From Neptunicella sp048268085 (GTDB taxonomy: Bacteria; Pseudomonadota; Gammaproteobacteria; Enterobacterales; Alteromonadaceae), in the NCBI RefSeq assembly GCF_048268085.1, contig NZ_JBLWWF010000003.1:186001-250000 (forward strand): 64,000 nt of DNA. Reading direction: 5' to 3'. The notes below the pieces were generated by a model, which was given only the letters and a program-made list of their open reading frames with translations, was not told the origin of the DNA and searched no databases. Positions 26,228-34,245 of this stretch are shown piece after piece. Within the stretch, counting starts at the first letter, position 1; every line of letters starts with the position of its first letter. The translations under genes were made by a program, and so were the position numbers.

Positions 26228-27262
26228 ATGAAAAATATCGTTAGATTAGTGACTTTGCTGTTGTTACTGACTTCAGTCGCAAGCGTGTCAGCCCCTTATC
26301 GGGTTATCGGTTATATTCCAGCCTATAAAGATCTGACAGCTATTATCGATAATGTTGATTTAACTAAATTGACGCATATTAATGTGTCATTTTTGAATCC
26401 GGATCAAAGGGGATTGTTTTTTACTGCCGATGGATTTACTTGCATGTCTAAAGACGAGGATGGAACCCCCGTCGATGTTAACGATATCCGTTATGTGATT
26501 AAACAAGCTCATCAACATCAAGTGAAAGTTTTACTCTCCTTAGGGGGCGGGGTGTTGCCCAGTTGTACGGGAGATTGGGCGCAATTGTTACAACCTCAAA
26601 CACGTTCTAAAATAGTTACCCAACTACTTGATTTAGTAGATGAACTTGATTTGGATGGGTTGGATATTGATTTGGAAGGCATTGTATTAACTCGAATTGA
26701 TCAAGCCAGTAATTATACGCCTTTTATTAAAGCACTATCTCAACAACTTACACCACGCGGTAAATTGTTAACCACTGCGACTGCCTCATACGAGGGAGGC
26801 ATGGTGCCTATTTCGTCCCTGCCTTATTTCGATTTTGTTAATCTGATGTCTTACGATGGTATCGGCCCAAGTTGGGGCATTGCGGGGAGTCAGCATGCGA
26901 CTTATCAGCAAGCTGTACGTGATGTTCAATTATGGCAAAGTCGTGGCTTAGCACAGGATAAACTCGTGCTTGGATTACCCTTTTATGGCTATGGATTTGG
27001 GCAATATAAACCAAATTATGCAATTAAGGACATACTCAGTGAATTTGGTGTTGATGCCCTTAATCAGGACGTCATTGGTCAAGCCTGCGATGGCTGCGAT
27101 TATATTACCTATAACGGGATTAAAACCATTCAAGCGAAAACCCAACTAGCGCTAAAACAGGGGAGTGGAGTGATGATTTGGGAATTATCCCATGATGCGG
27201 TAGCGCCAAACAGTCTATTACAGGTTATCCAAAATGAGATTAACCAGTTTGAAGCCAACTAA
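26228..27262 (+). CDS. Secreted GH18 family glycoside hydrolase (chitinase-like)
   Basis: A 344-residue protein with a signal peptide (MKNIVRLVTLLLLLTSVASVSA). A single GH18 barrel follows: YRVIGYIPAY at strand 1, VLLSLGGG, and the catalytic DGLDIDLE at 143-150, where E150 is the acid. SYDGIGP and the terminal MIWELSHD tryptophan strand are also visible. No chitin-binding module is attached, and the barrel is short without an obvious insertion domain, so endo-chitinase or chitodextrin activity is plausible. An in-frame ATG at 26216 is an alternative start. The operator upstream and the NagX gene downstream place it in chitin/N-acetylglucosamine use. Confidence 0.88.
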   Translation: MKNIVRLVTLLLLLTSVASVSAPYRVIGYIPAYKDLTAIIDNVDLTKLTHINVSFLNPDQRGLFFTADGFTCMSKDEDGTPVDVNDIRYVIKQAHQHQVKVLLSLGGGVLPSCTGDWAQLLQPQTRSKIVTQLLDLVDELDLDGLDIDLEGIVLTRIDQASNYTPFIKALSQQLTPRGKLLTTATASYEGGMVPISSLPYFDFVNLMSYDGIGPSWGIAGSQHATYQQAVRDVQLWQSRGLAQDKLVLGLPFYGYGFGQYKPNYAIKDILSEFGVDALNQDVIGQACDGCDYITYNGIKTIQAKTQLALKQGSGVMIWELSHDAVAPNSLLQVIQNEINQFEAN

Positions 27263-27310
27263 AAATCAGCCAGGAATAGAATTTATTACAATCACTTGTT
27301 AATCTAACCC

Positions 27311-27334
27311 TCAAATGACAGCGTTGTCATTTGA
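27311..27334. promoter_or_regulatory. NagR-like LacI-family operator upstream of the nagX-like gene
   Basis: A 24-base near-perfect palindrome: TCAAATGACA, central GCGT, TGTCATTTGA. Its 14-base core is identical to the site ahead of GH18. It lies about 29 bases before the downstream start codon, within the 100-base gap, so a repressor here would control the downstream gene separately from read-through. Confidence 0.7.
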
Positions 27335-27362
27335 GTTTTCATGTCAATAATTGGAGTGAGAA

Positions 27363-28469
27363 ATGCAACAAACAATAAAAAAACAACGGGTTGCTGCAAT
27401 TGATGTATTAAGGGGACTTACCATTGCCTTAATGATTTTGGTTAACACCCCCGGCTCATGGGGGCATGTTTATTGGCCTTTCCTGCATGCTGACTGGAGT
27501 GGTGCGACTCCTACCGATATGGTGTTTCCATTTTTTGTCTTTATCGTCGGAGCCGCCATGTATTACGCGTTGGCATCGGCTCGTACTAGCGGCAATATTC
27601 CATGGGGGAAACTGGTTAAGCGTGCCTCTTTGATGTTTCTAATTGGTTTTCTACTCAATATCTTTCCGTTTAATGAAAATGCGGAGAACTGGCGCATTTT
27701 GGGCGTATTACAACGTATTGCCGTTTGTTATTTGTTTGGAGCTGTACTCATTTTGCTCTTGTCAACGCGGCAGCTTATCGGGGTTTGTGTCGCCATTTTA
27801 CTTGGTTATTGGTTGTTACTAACGATAGGCAGTAGTCAGCCTTATGGCTTGGAAACTAATTTGGTCAGGCAAATCGATTTAGCGATATTGGGAGCCAATC
27901 ACTTGTGGCAAGGCAAAGGTATCGCCTTCGATCCTGAAGGCTTGCTCAGCGATTTACCCGCTATAGTAACGTTAATTAGTGGTTATTTAACTTGTTTATG
28001 GTTGGCAAAAACACCTGCGCCAGTCGAACAAATTAAAAAGTTATTGGCGGCTGGAATCCCATTAATTTTGCTGGCATTGGTTTGGCATCATTGGCATCCG
28101 ATTAATAAAAGTCTGTGGACAGGTTCTTTTGTATTTCTAACCACCGGTGTGGCAATGTCTGTTCTGGCGTTGATTATTTGGGCATGGGAAGTTGTTGGCA
28201 TACGAGCGGGAATGGAGCAGTTCCGTATCTATGGTAGCAATCCGTTGGTAGGCTATGTTGGTTCCGAATTGTTTGCTATTTGCTTAGCTACTTTGGTGAC
28301 CGTGAATTATCAAGGGCAAGCTATTAGTGGGTATCAATATGGCTTTGAAATACTAAATCAGTGGATGCCAGCAAAGGCCGCGTCATTGCTGTTTGCCTGT
28401 TTGGTTGTCAGCCTGTTTTATATTGTTGCGCTTTATCTGTATAAGAAAAAGTGGTTTGTAAAGTTATAA
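27363..28469 (+). CDS. nagX: NagX-like membrane protein (heparan-alpha-glucosaminide N-acetyltransferase-like)
   Basis: A 368-residue integral membrane protein with about 10 helices, of the DUF5009/HGSNAT-like group. The N-terminal R-x2-AIDVLRGLTIALMILVNTPGSW, HADWSGATPTDMVFPFFVFIVG, and the helix with LGVLQRIAVCYLF are the family signatures. In Shewanella this family, named NagX, belongs to the N-acetylglucosamine regulon. Its biochemical role is not settled; transport or acetyl transfer to amino sugars has been proposed. The NagR-like operator directly upstream supports the assignment. Confidence 0.85.
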   Translation: MQQTIKKQRVAAIDVLRGLTIALMILVNTPGSWGHVYWPFLHADWSGATPTDMVFPFFVFIVGAAMYYALASARTSGNIPWGKLVKRASLMFLIGFLLNIFPFNENAENWRILGVLQRIAVCYLFGAVLILLLSTRQLIGVCVAILLGYWLLLTIGSSQPYGLETNLVRQIDLAILGANHLWQGKGIAFDPEGLLSDLPAIVTLISGYLTCLWLAKTPAPVEQIKKLLAAGIPLILLALVWHHWHPINKSLWTGSFVFLTTGVAMSVLALIIWAWEVVGIRAGMEQFRIYGSNPLVGYVGSELFAICLATLVTVNYQGQAISGYQYGFEILNQWMPAKAASLLFACLVVSLFYIVALYLYKKKWFVKL

Positions 28470-28478
28470 ACAACACTC

Positions 28479-28510
28479 CGGTCAATCGATATTATTTTTT
28501 CGGTTGGCCG
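28479..28510 (+). terminator. Hairpin after the nagX-like gene
   Basis: CGGTCAATCG pairs with CGGTTGGCCG through a 10-bp stem with G-T pairs and a T-rich 12-base loop. No T run follows, so it is at best a weak terminator. Confidence 0.35.
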
Positions 28511-28758
28511 GTTTAAACGGTTGATTGATGATATTGTTAATACAATGTTTATTCTAAATTAGTATAAGTTAATTGTTTTTGTATCTATCTAATCATTTTA
28601 TGCTCCGGCTTGTATCTTAAAAAACTAATATAAACAGGTGTTTACGAAATTTTTACGAGCTGTGCTTTTTATTTTCCCACTTTCATATTGGGTTTTTTCT
28701 AACCATTTAAAATATTGATTAATATTCATCCATCTCATACTCTCTAAATGTTAAATAA

Positions 28759-28798
28759 ATGTAAGCGCTTTCAGGTTGTTAAATGAAAGCGCTTACAT
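28759..28798. promoter_or_regulatory. Mirrored pair of LacI-type operators before the PEP-CTERM/GH16 genes
   Basis: TGTAAGCGCTTTCA (28760-28773) and TGAAAGCGCTTACA (28784-28797) are each LacI-family-like half-symmetric sites centred on GCGC. They are also exact reverse complements of each other. Including one flanking base each side, they form a 15-base perfect inverted repeat with a 10-base spacer. They lie 45-80 bases ahead of the PEP-CTERM start. The remaining about 250 bases back to the nagX-like gene are AT-rich without a recognised feature. Confidence 0.7.
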
Positions 28799-28841
28799 CA
28801 ATAATAAAAAACCAAATAGATGTTAGGTAGGAGAGAACAAC

Positions 28842-29531
28842 ATGAGTAGAAAATTAATATTGATGTCAGCGCTGCTGCTAGCCAGCAGTAATGTGATGGC
28901 TGCAGCCATTACTAATGGGAATTTTGCCGATGGCGGTTCCTGTAGTTTAAGCGGTTGGACTAAATATACAGAAGACGGGGATGTAAATGGTTCTGACTTT
29001 TCGACTAGTGGCGCTGCACCTAATTGTAGCGCCAACCTTAGTGTGGGGGATTGGGACACTTCATTTGCTTATGTTAATGGGCTATCTCAGGAACTGGATT
29101 TAACGGCTACGGCAGGCAATTCTCTATTGTTAACTATGGATTTTAGCGTAGATAGCATCTTAACCAGCCAGGATACAGACTTTTGGGCAGATATATTAAC
29201 TATTGCTTTGGTGGACGATAGTGGGAATAAATTTAATCAGCTTGGTAAAGCTGGAGAGTTTTTATTTGATATGGATATTGACGGATTTGCCAGTCAGCAT
29301 TTAGAGCTGGAACTTGATAACTCTTTCGCAAACCAGAGCGGTTGGTCGTTGGAATTTCTAATGCTTGATACGTTTGATCAATTTGGTTCAACTCTGTCAA
29401 TTAGTCATGTTGCGCTTAGCGAAGTGTCTTCACAGGTCCCTGAGCCGGGGAGTTCTGCACTACTGGCGTTAGGTTTGGTTGGTTTGTTAGGGCGTCGCAA
29501 ACTAATTTCTCACCGTATTTATAATTCATAG
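28842..29531 (+). CDS. Exported PEP-CTERM sorting-domain protein
   Basis: A 229-residue protein with a signal peptide (about 1-20). A beta-rich, acidic middle region follows, rich in serine, aspartate and asparagine. The end is a PEP-CTERM sorting signal: VPEPG at 199-203, a hydrophobic helix and GRRK. PEP-CTERM proteins are processed by exosortase and attached or released at the surface; no exosortase is in this window. The body may be a carbohydrate-binding-like sandwich (segments NGNFADGGSCSLSGW and SWSLEFLMLDTFD), but I do not recognise a family. The operator pair upstream and the GH16 gene 19 bases downstream suggest a role in beta-glucan capture. Confidence 0.8.
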   Translation: MSRKLILMSALLLASSNVMAAAITNGNFADGGSCSLSGWTKYTEDGDVNGSDFSTSGAAPNCSANLSVGDWDTSFAYVNGLSQELDLTATAGNSLLLTMDFSVDSILTSQDTDFWADILTIALVDDSGNKFNQLGKAGEFLFDMDIDGFASQHLELELDNSFANQSGWSLEFLMLDTFDQFGSTLSISHVALSEVSSQVPEPGSSALLALGLVGLLGRRKLISHRIYNS

Positions 29532-29550
29532 CGTATTGAGAGGAAATAAT

Positions 29551-32500
29551 ATGAAAATTATTAACGTTCTCAAGGTGCTATGTTGCGCCTTACTCGTAAC
29601 ATCCAACATTGCGTTAGCAGATTGGCAAGATGCGGCAGAAGATATAACAGTCACTCAATCCCGTATGACCTTTGACACAGTCAAAGGAACGTATCTGGTT
29701 TATCTATCTATTACGAATGCGGGGTCTAGTACGCTGAACGGTCCCTTTAGAGTACTAATTGAAAATACCACGTTGCCTGTTGCTTATTTTGACGGGGAAA
29801 CATCATCAGGCATTCCTTATATGGATATTCCAAATCAGGAGCTGGCTTCCGGTGAGAAGGTCTCTATTGGTGTTCGCTTTGAGAAGCAACGTGTTCGTTT
29901 AAGTTTTGATACTCGCGTTCAAAGCAACGCGGACACCTCCAACTGGACGATGGTATGGAATGACGAATTTGATGGTAGCGAAATCGACACATCCAAATGG
30001 GGATTTGAAGTTAACTGCTGGGGCGGTGGTAATGGTGAGCAACAATGTTATACCGATCGTCCGGTTAACTCTTGGGTCGATAATGGTGTTTTAACTATTA
30101 AAGCCCAGCGCGAAAATTTTACCGGGCCAGCCGAAGTGGAAGGGGATATGAGCAATACTGCCACGTTACCCTACACCTCCGCCCGTTTGCGCAGTAAAAA
30201 CAAAGGCGACTGGACCTATGGACGCTTTGAAATTAGGGCTAAATTGCCATCTGGACAGGGAACGTGGCCAGCGATCTGGATGTTACCTACCGATTATGTT
30301 TATGGTGCGTGGGCAGCTTCTGGTGAAATTGATATTATGGAAGCAGTCAATTTAAAAGTTAGTTCTGATGAAGCCGGTGTGCCTGCAAATACTCCCGAAC
30401 GTCGCACTTATGGAACCTTGCATTATGGTGGTGTCTGGCCTGGTAATGTGTCTTCGGGAGCTCCTTATAAGTTACCCGAAGCCGTTAATCCTGCCGATGG
30501 ATTCCATGAATATGCACTGGAATGGGAAAAGGGGGAAATACGCTGGTATGTAGATGGAGTCCATTTTGCCACCCAACGTGACAGTGGCTGGTACAGCCAA
30601 TATAAAAATGAAGAAGGTTTGACCGTTAATGGTGATGAAGATGCGCCATTTAATCAGCGTTTTCACATGTTACTTAATTTGGCTGTAGGCGGTGCTTGGG
30701 CCGGTAACGTTAATCAGAAAGGAATTGATGAATCGGTATTCCCGCAAACCATGCAAGTGGACTATGTGCGAGTCTATGAATGCTCGGTTAATCCCAATGA
30801 AGGAACTGGTTGCGCCACAATTGACGACAACGCCACGGTGGTGGAAGGTAATCAGCCTCCGGAAATTGTTAACCCTGAAACCGGCTTTGGTCAGGAATCA
30901 GTATTTAATTTGTATATTGATCAACTGGCTGATGGATTAACGTTCGAAAGTTATAATCCGGATGGCAGTATTACTATCAATGAACAAGCACAAGACGGCC
31001 ATGGTAACGTGGTCAATATTGATAAAACCACGGCTAACGGTAATGTCTTTTTTTCCTACCCACCCAAAGTTGATGTAGCGCGCTGGCAGGAATTTGGTGT
31101 ATTAACATTTGATCTTAAAGTAAATAGTGCCGATTTAGGTACTGAACTACTGGTTAAACTGGATAGTGGCTGGCCTGCTGTAAGTGATTATAGCGTGCCA
31201 TTGCCAAGTACAGGTGAATGGGCTCAAGTTAGGATCCCTATTGCAGACATTGTGGCTGCAGGTAATCGTTATGCACCCGGAAATTTTGTTAACTTGGCAT
31301 CAGTAGCCAATCCGTTTGTAGTGGAACCTACAGGTGCGATGAACTTCAGTATTGACAATGTGCGCTATGAATTTGATTTGAGTCATGCTGATACGGCGAC
31401 GATTTTTGACGATGAGGATCACGTCCCCTTTGGTATCAATAAATATGTTGCCAATGGCAGTGTGGAGATTGAACAAGTGGCGGCAGGTGATGGAAATCAT
31501 GGTCAGGTTAAGCAAGTTACGTTTAACACCAATGAATCAGTGGTGTATTTCCAGACGATGCTGCAACGGGATTTAACCCCACTTAAATTAGATTTAAGTG
31601 CATTCAGTTATATTGAATTTGATCTTAACGTTGTGGCAGATCCGCGCGCCGATCGTACCTTTATGGCCAAGATGGATTGCGGTAGCCCTTGTGGTTCAGG
31701 TGACTATCCTATCGCTGCACCGGACATTGGTGTGTGGACACATTATAAAATCCCTGTGGTGGATTTGGTTAATAATCCGGGTTCAAGTTTGAATGTGTTT
31801 CAGGTCGATACGCCATTAGTGGTCTTCCCTGCGTGGGGCAATCAACAAGGCGTGATCATGCAGGTAGACAATGTGCAACTCACAAAAGGCGGTGAGGTAG
31901 TACAGCCACCGCCGGTACCCACTGATGAGTTGGTCGTGTTTGATGAATCGCTGGCGCAGGGTTGGAGCCTTTGGGATTGCTGTGCCAATGCCAGTGTTAC
32001 GCAAATAAATGACCCTGATGAAAATCATGGGGAAGCGATTAAAGTTGATTTCTTTGGTCCTTCTGGCACCGTATCTGGTCTATTTTCCAGCTCGGTGGTG
32101 GATTTAACTCAACTGACCAATGGCACTTTGGAATTTGATTTAAAACTGGTGCAACAACCTGATGACCTGACCGCACCAATACTACTGAAGGTTGAAGCGC
32201 TCAATAGTAGTTTTGCGCAATTTGAATTAAATCAAAGCCTGCAAGGACAAGATGCACAACTAGGACACTGGCAACACTTTACCTATCAATTATCTGATTT
32301 AGCGGCAGCGGGTCTGGATTTATCACAGGTTAAAATTGTAATGATTTTCCCAGCTTGGGGACAGGCCATGGGCGCGGTTTATCATCTTGATAATGTCGTA
32401 TTTCGCTCAAATGATGGCAGTTCATTAGACAGTGATAGCGACGGAGTTGTTGATGATAATGATTTATGTCCCGCGACCATTCCGGGAGCTGATGTAGACG

Positions 32501-32982
32501 CAAATGGTTGTGAAATTATTCCAGCTGATACCGATGTTGATGATCTGTGTCCAAATACATCTGCGGGTGTCAGTGTCGATGCAACTGGTTGTGAAACCAT
32601 CATTACTGATGCGGATAACGATGGTGTTGAAGATAGTGTAGACCAGTGTCCTAATACACCAGCAGGGACAGCCGTGGATGCAACTGGTTGTGCAGTGCCA
32701 ACCAACAGCTTGACTGGATTTGTGCAAACCAGTAACAGCACATTGTATTTTTACGCCAATAATAACGATTGGGCAATTGTTCATTATGAAATTAATGATG
32801 GTGGTCCATTAAATGTAGGAATGAATAATGTAGGTGGTCAGAATATCTGGGAGCTGAATGATCTTAGCCCCGGTGACGTCATCAGCTATTCATTTACGTA
32901 TTGGACCAATGATGGTCAAGGGGGTGGGGGAGCAACTGATACTGCTGTCCAGACTTATACGGTTATCACTCTACCAGAGTAA
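29551..32982 (+). CDS. Large modular GH16 beta-1,3-glucanase (laminarinase-like)
   Basis: A 1143-residue secreted enzyme. After the signal peptide (about 1-23) comes a short beta domain (about 25-125). The GH16 catalytic domain (about 130-410) has WNDEFDGSEID, GTWPAIWMLP and the active-site GEIDIME with E259 and E264. Three roughly 150-residue modules with similar sandwich sequence follow (about 430-980). Next are thrombospondin type 3-like calcium-binding repeats (about 985-1070: DSDSDGVVDDNDLCP, DADNDGVEDSVDQCP; the middle one is shortened). A C-terminal module (NDWAIVHYEINDGG, GDVISYSFTYW) resembles CBM56, a beta-1,3-glucan binder. The start at 29551 has AGGA 6 bases ahead. Substrate is inferred as laminarin-type glucan. 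Confidence 0.9.
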   Translation: MKIINVLKVLCCALLVTSNIALADWQDAAEDITVTQSRMTFDTVKGTYLVYLSITNAGSSTLNGPFRVLIENTTLPVAYFDGETSSGIPYMDIPNQELASGEKVSIGVRFEKQRVRLSFDTRVQSNADTSNWTMVWNDEFDGSEIDTSKWGFEVNCWGGGNGEQQCYTDRPVNSWVDNGVLTIKAQRENFTGPAEVEGDMSNTATLPYTSARLRSKNKGDWTYGRFEIRAKLPSGQGTWPAIWMLPTDYVYGAWAASGEIDIMEAVNLKVSSDEAGVPANTPERRTYGTLHYGGVWPGNVSSGAPYKLPEAVNPADGFHEYALEWEKGEIRWYVDGVHFATQRDSGWYSQYKNEEGLTVNGDEDAPFNQRFHMLLNLAVGGAWAGNVNQKGIDESVFPQTMQVDYVRVYECSVNPNEGTGCATIDDNATVVEGNQPPEIVNPETGFGQESVFNLYIDQLADGLTFESYNPDGSITINEQAQDGHGNVVNIDKTTANGNVFFSYPPKVDVARWQEFGVLTFDLKVNSADLGTELLVKLDSGWPAVSDYSVPLPSTGEWAQVRIPIADIVAAGNRYAPGNFVNLASVANPFVVEPTGAMNFSIDNVRYEFDLSHADTATIFDDEDHVPFGINKYVANGSVEIEQVAAGDGNHGQVKQVTFNTNESVVYFQTMLQRDLTPLKLDLSAFSYIEFDLNVVADPRADRTFMAKMDCGSPCGSGDYPIAAPDIGVWTHYKIPVVDLVNNPGSSLNVFQVDTPLVVFPAWGNQQGVIMQVDNVQLTKGGEVVQPPPVPTDELVVFDESLAQGWSLWDCCANASVTQINDPDENHGEAIKVDFFGPSGTVSGLFSSSVVDLTQLTNGTLEFDLKLVQQPDDLTAPILLKVEALNSSFAQFELNQSLQGQDAQLGHWQHFTYQLSDLAAAGLDLSQVKIVMIFPAWGQAMGAVYHLDNVVFRSNDGSSLDSDSDGVVDDNDLCPATIPGADVDANGCEIIPADTDVDDLCPNTSAGVSVDATGCETIITDADNDGVEDSVDQCPNTPAGTAVDATGCAVPTNSLTGFVQTSNSTLYFYANNNDWAIVHYEINDGGPLNVGMNNVGGQNIWELNDLSPGDVISYSFTYWTNDGQGGGGATDTAVQTYTVITLPE

Positions 32983-32990
32983 CGGTTTAA

Positions 32991-33016
32991 AAAGCCTGCC
33001 GGAAGCAGGCTTTTTT
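32991..33016 (+). terminator. Intrinsic terminator after the GH16 gene
   Basis: GCCTGC (32994-32999), loop CGGAA, GCAGGC (33005-33010), then TTTTTT. Strong canonical form. Confidence 0.9.
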
Positions 33017-33073
33017 ATTGGTATCTGTATATGTCTTTTTTACACTTGACATTATGATGAATAAACGCAAAAT

Positions 33074-33093
33074 AACTGTATTAATGTACAGTC
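33074..33093. promoter_or_regulatory. LexA (SOS) box upstream of dinB
   Basis: CTGTATTAATGTACAG (33076-33091) matches the gammaproteobacterial LexA consensus CTGT-N8-ACAG exactly at the outer positions, with an AT-rich centre. It lies 16 bases before the dinB start codon. This position would block transcription initiation until SOS induction. Confidence 0.85.
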
Positions 33094-33107
33094 ATTTGCG
33101 AGGCGGT

Positions 33108-34166
33108 ATGCGCAAAATTATCCATATTGATATGGATTGCTATTATGCTGCGGTGGAAATGCGAGATAATCCTGATTATCGTAATGTGCCATTAGCGATT
33201 GGTGGGGCTAGTGACAGACGTGGAGTTATTTCCACCTGCAATTACCAGGCTCGACAATTTGGTGTGCGTTCAGCCATGGCAACTGCGCATGCGCTAAAGT
33301 TATGCCCTGATCTGGTATTGATTCCAGGCCGAATGGACTTATATGTGCAAATATCCAAACAAATCCGTGAAATATTTCAACGTTATACCGACGTTATTGA
33401 GCCCTTATCACTGGACGAAGCCTATCTGGATGTCAGCGAATGTAACTTGTTTGGAGGCAGCGCAACCTTAATAGCAGAGGATATTCGCCGCGCTATTGTT
33501 AACGAAACCGGCTTGACTGCATCCGCAGGAGTCGCGCCCTGTAAGTTTGTGGCAAAAATTGCCAGCGATGAAAACAAACCCAACGGTATTTGTATTGTTA
33601 GCCCGGATAAATTGGATGATTTTGTTCGTCAGCTGCCGTTGGGCAAAATTCCTGGAGTAGGTAAGGTGACGCTGGAAAAGCTGAACAGGATGGGATTATT
33701 TCATTGTGAAGATGTGCGTCGGTATCCTTTTGATAAACTGCTCAAAGCATTTGGCAAGCTCGGACCCGTGCTATGGCAGCGCAGTAAAGGTATTGATGAT
33801 CGGCAAGTGACGACTAATCGGAAACGCAAGTCGGTGGGAGTCGAAACTACGTTGGCCGAAGATATTCATACCGAACAACAATGTTGGGCATTGATTGAAC
33901 AGCTGTACCCCAAATTGGAAAAGCGCCTTAAAGCAGTAAGCCATAATCTGGCCATTCACACACAGGGTATTAAACTCAAGTTTAGCGATTTTCAACAAAC
34001 CACGGTTGAGCTGCGTTATAGTCATCTGGATAAAGCCTTTTTCCAGTCATTGTTATCCGAGGCACTGAGTCGCCGAGCTGAACGAAGTATTCGGTTGGTA
34101 GGATTGCACGTTGCATTGCCCAATGACGCAGAAACTTTACAGTTAGAGTTACCTTTGGCCGGATAA
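33108..34166 (+). CDS. dinB: Translesion DNA polymerase IV (DinB)
   Basis: A 352-residue Y-family polymerase, the same length as E. coli Pol IV. Catalytic acidic residues are in HIDMDCYYAAVE (start of the palm) and SLDEAYLDV. The little finger domain and helix-hairpin-helix region (LGKIPGVGKVTLEKL) follow. The start at 33108 gives MRKIIHIDMDCYY with GAGG 5 bases ahead; an upstream extension would read through the LexA box. It lacks an obvious C-terminal beta-clamp motif other than LQLELPLAG, which resembles a QLxLPL clamp-binding end. SOS control follows from the LexA box. Confidence 0.95.
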   Translation: MRKIIHIDMDCYYAAVEMRDNPDYRNVPLAIGGASDRRGVISTCNYQARQFGVRSAMATAHALKLCPDLVLIPGRMDLYVQISKQIREIFQRYTDVIEPLSLDEAYLDVSECNLFGGSATLIAEDIRRAIVNETGLTASAGVAPCKFVAKIASDENKPNGICIVSPDKLDDFVRQLPLGKIPGVGKVTLEKLNRMGLFHCEDVRRYPFDKLLKAFGKLGPVLWQRSKGIDDRQVTTNRKRKSVGVETTLAEDIHTEQQCWALIEQLYPKLEKRLKAVSHNLAIHTQGIKLKFSDFQQTTVELRYSHLDKAFFQSLLSEALSRRAERSIRLVGLHVALPNDAETLQLELPLAG

Positions 34167-34245
34167 ATTAACCCATCTATTTGCGAGCTATAGTTATTTT
34201 CTGCCACAATCGAATATCACCAATCAGTCAATTTCGGGATAAATA

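Noticed and set aside
32464..32784. Cysteine-rich open frame antisense to the TSP3 repeats of the GH16 gene
   Set aside because: Its repeats simply mirror the coding repeats on the other strand.
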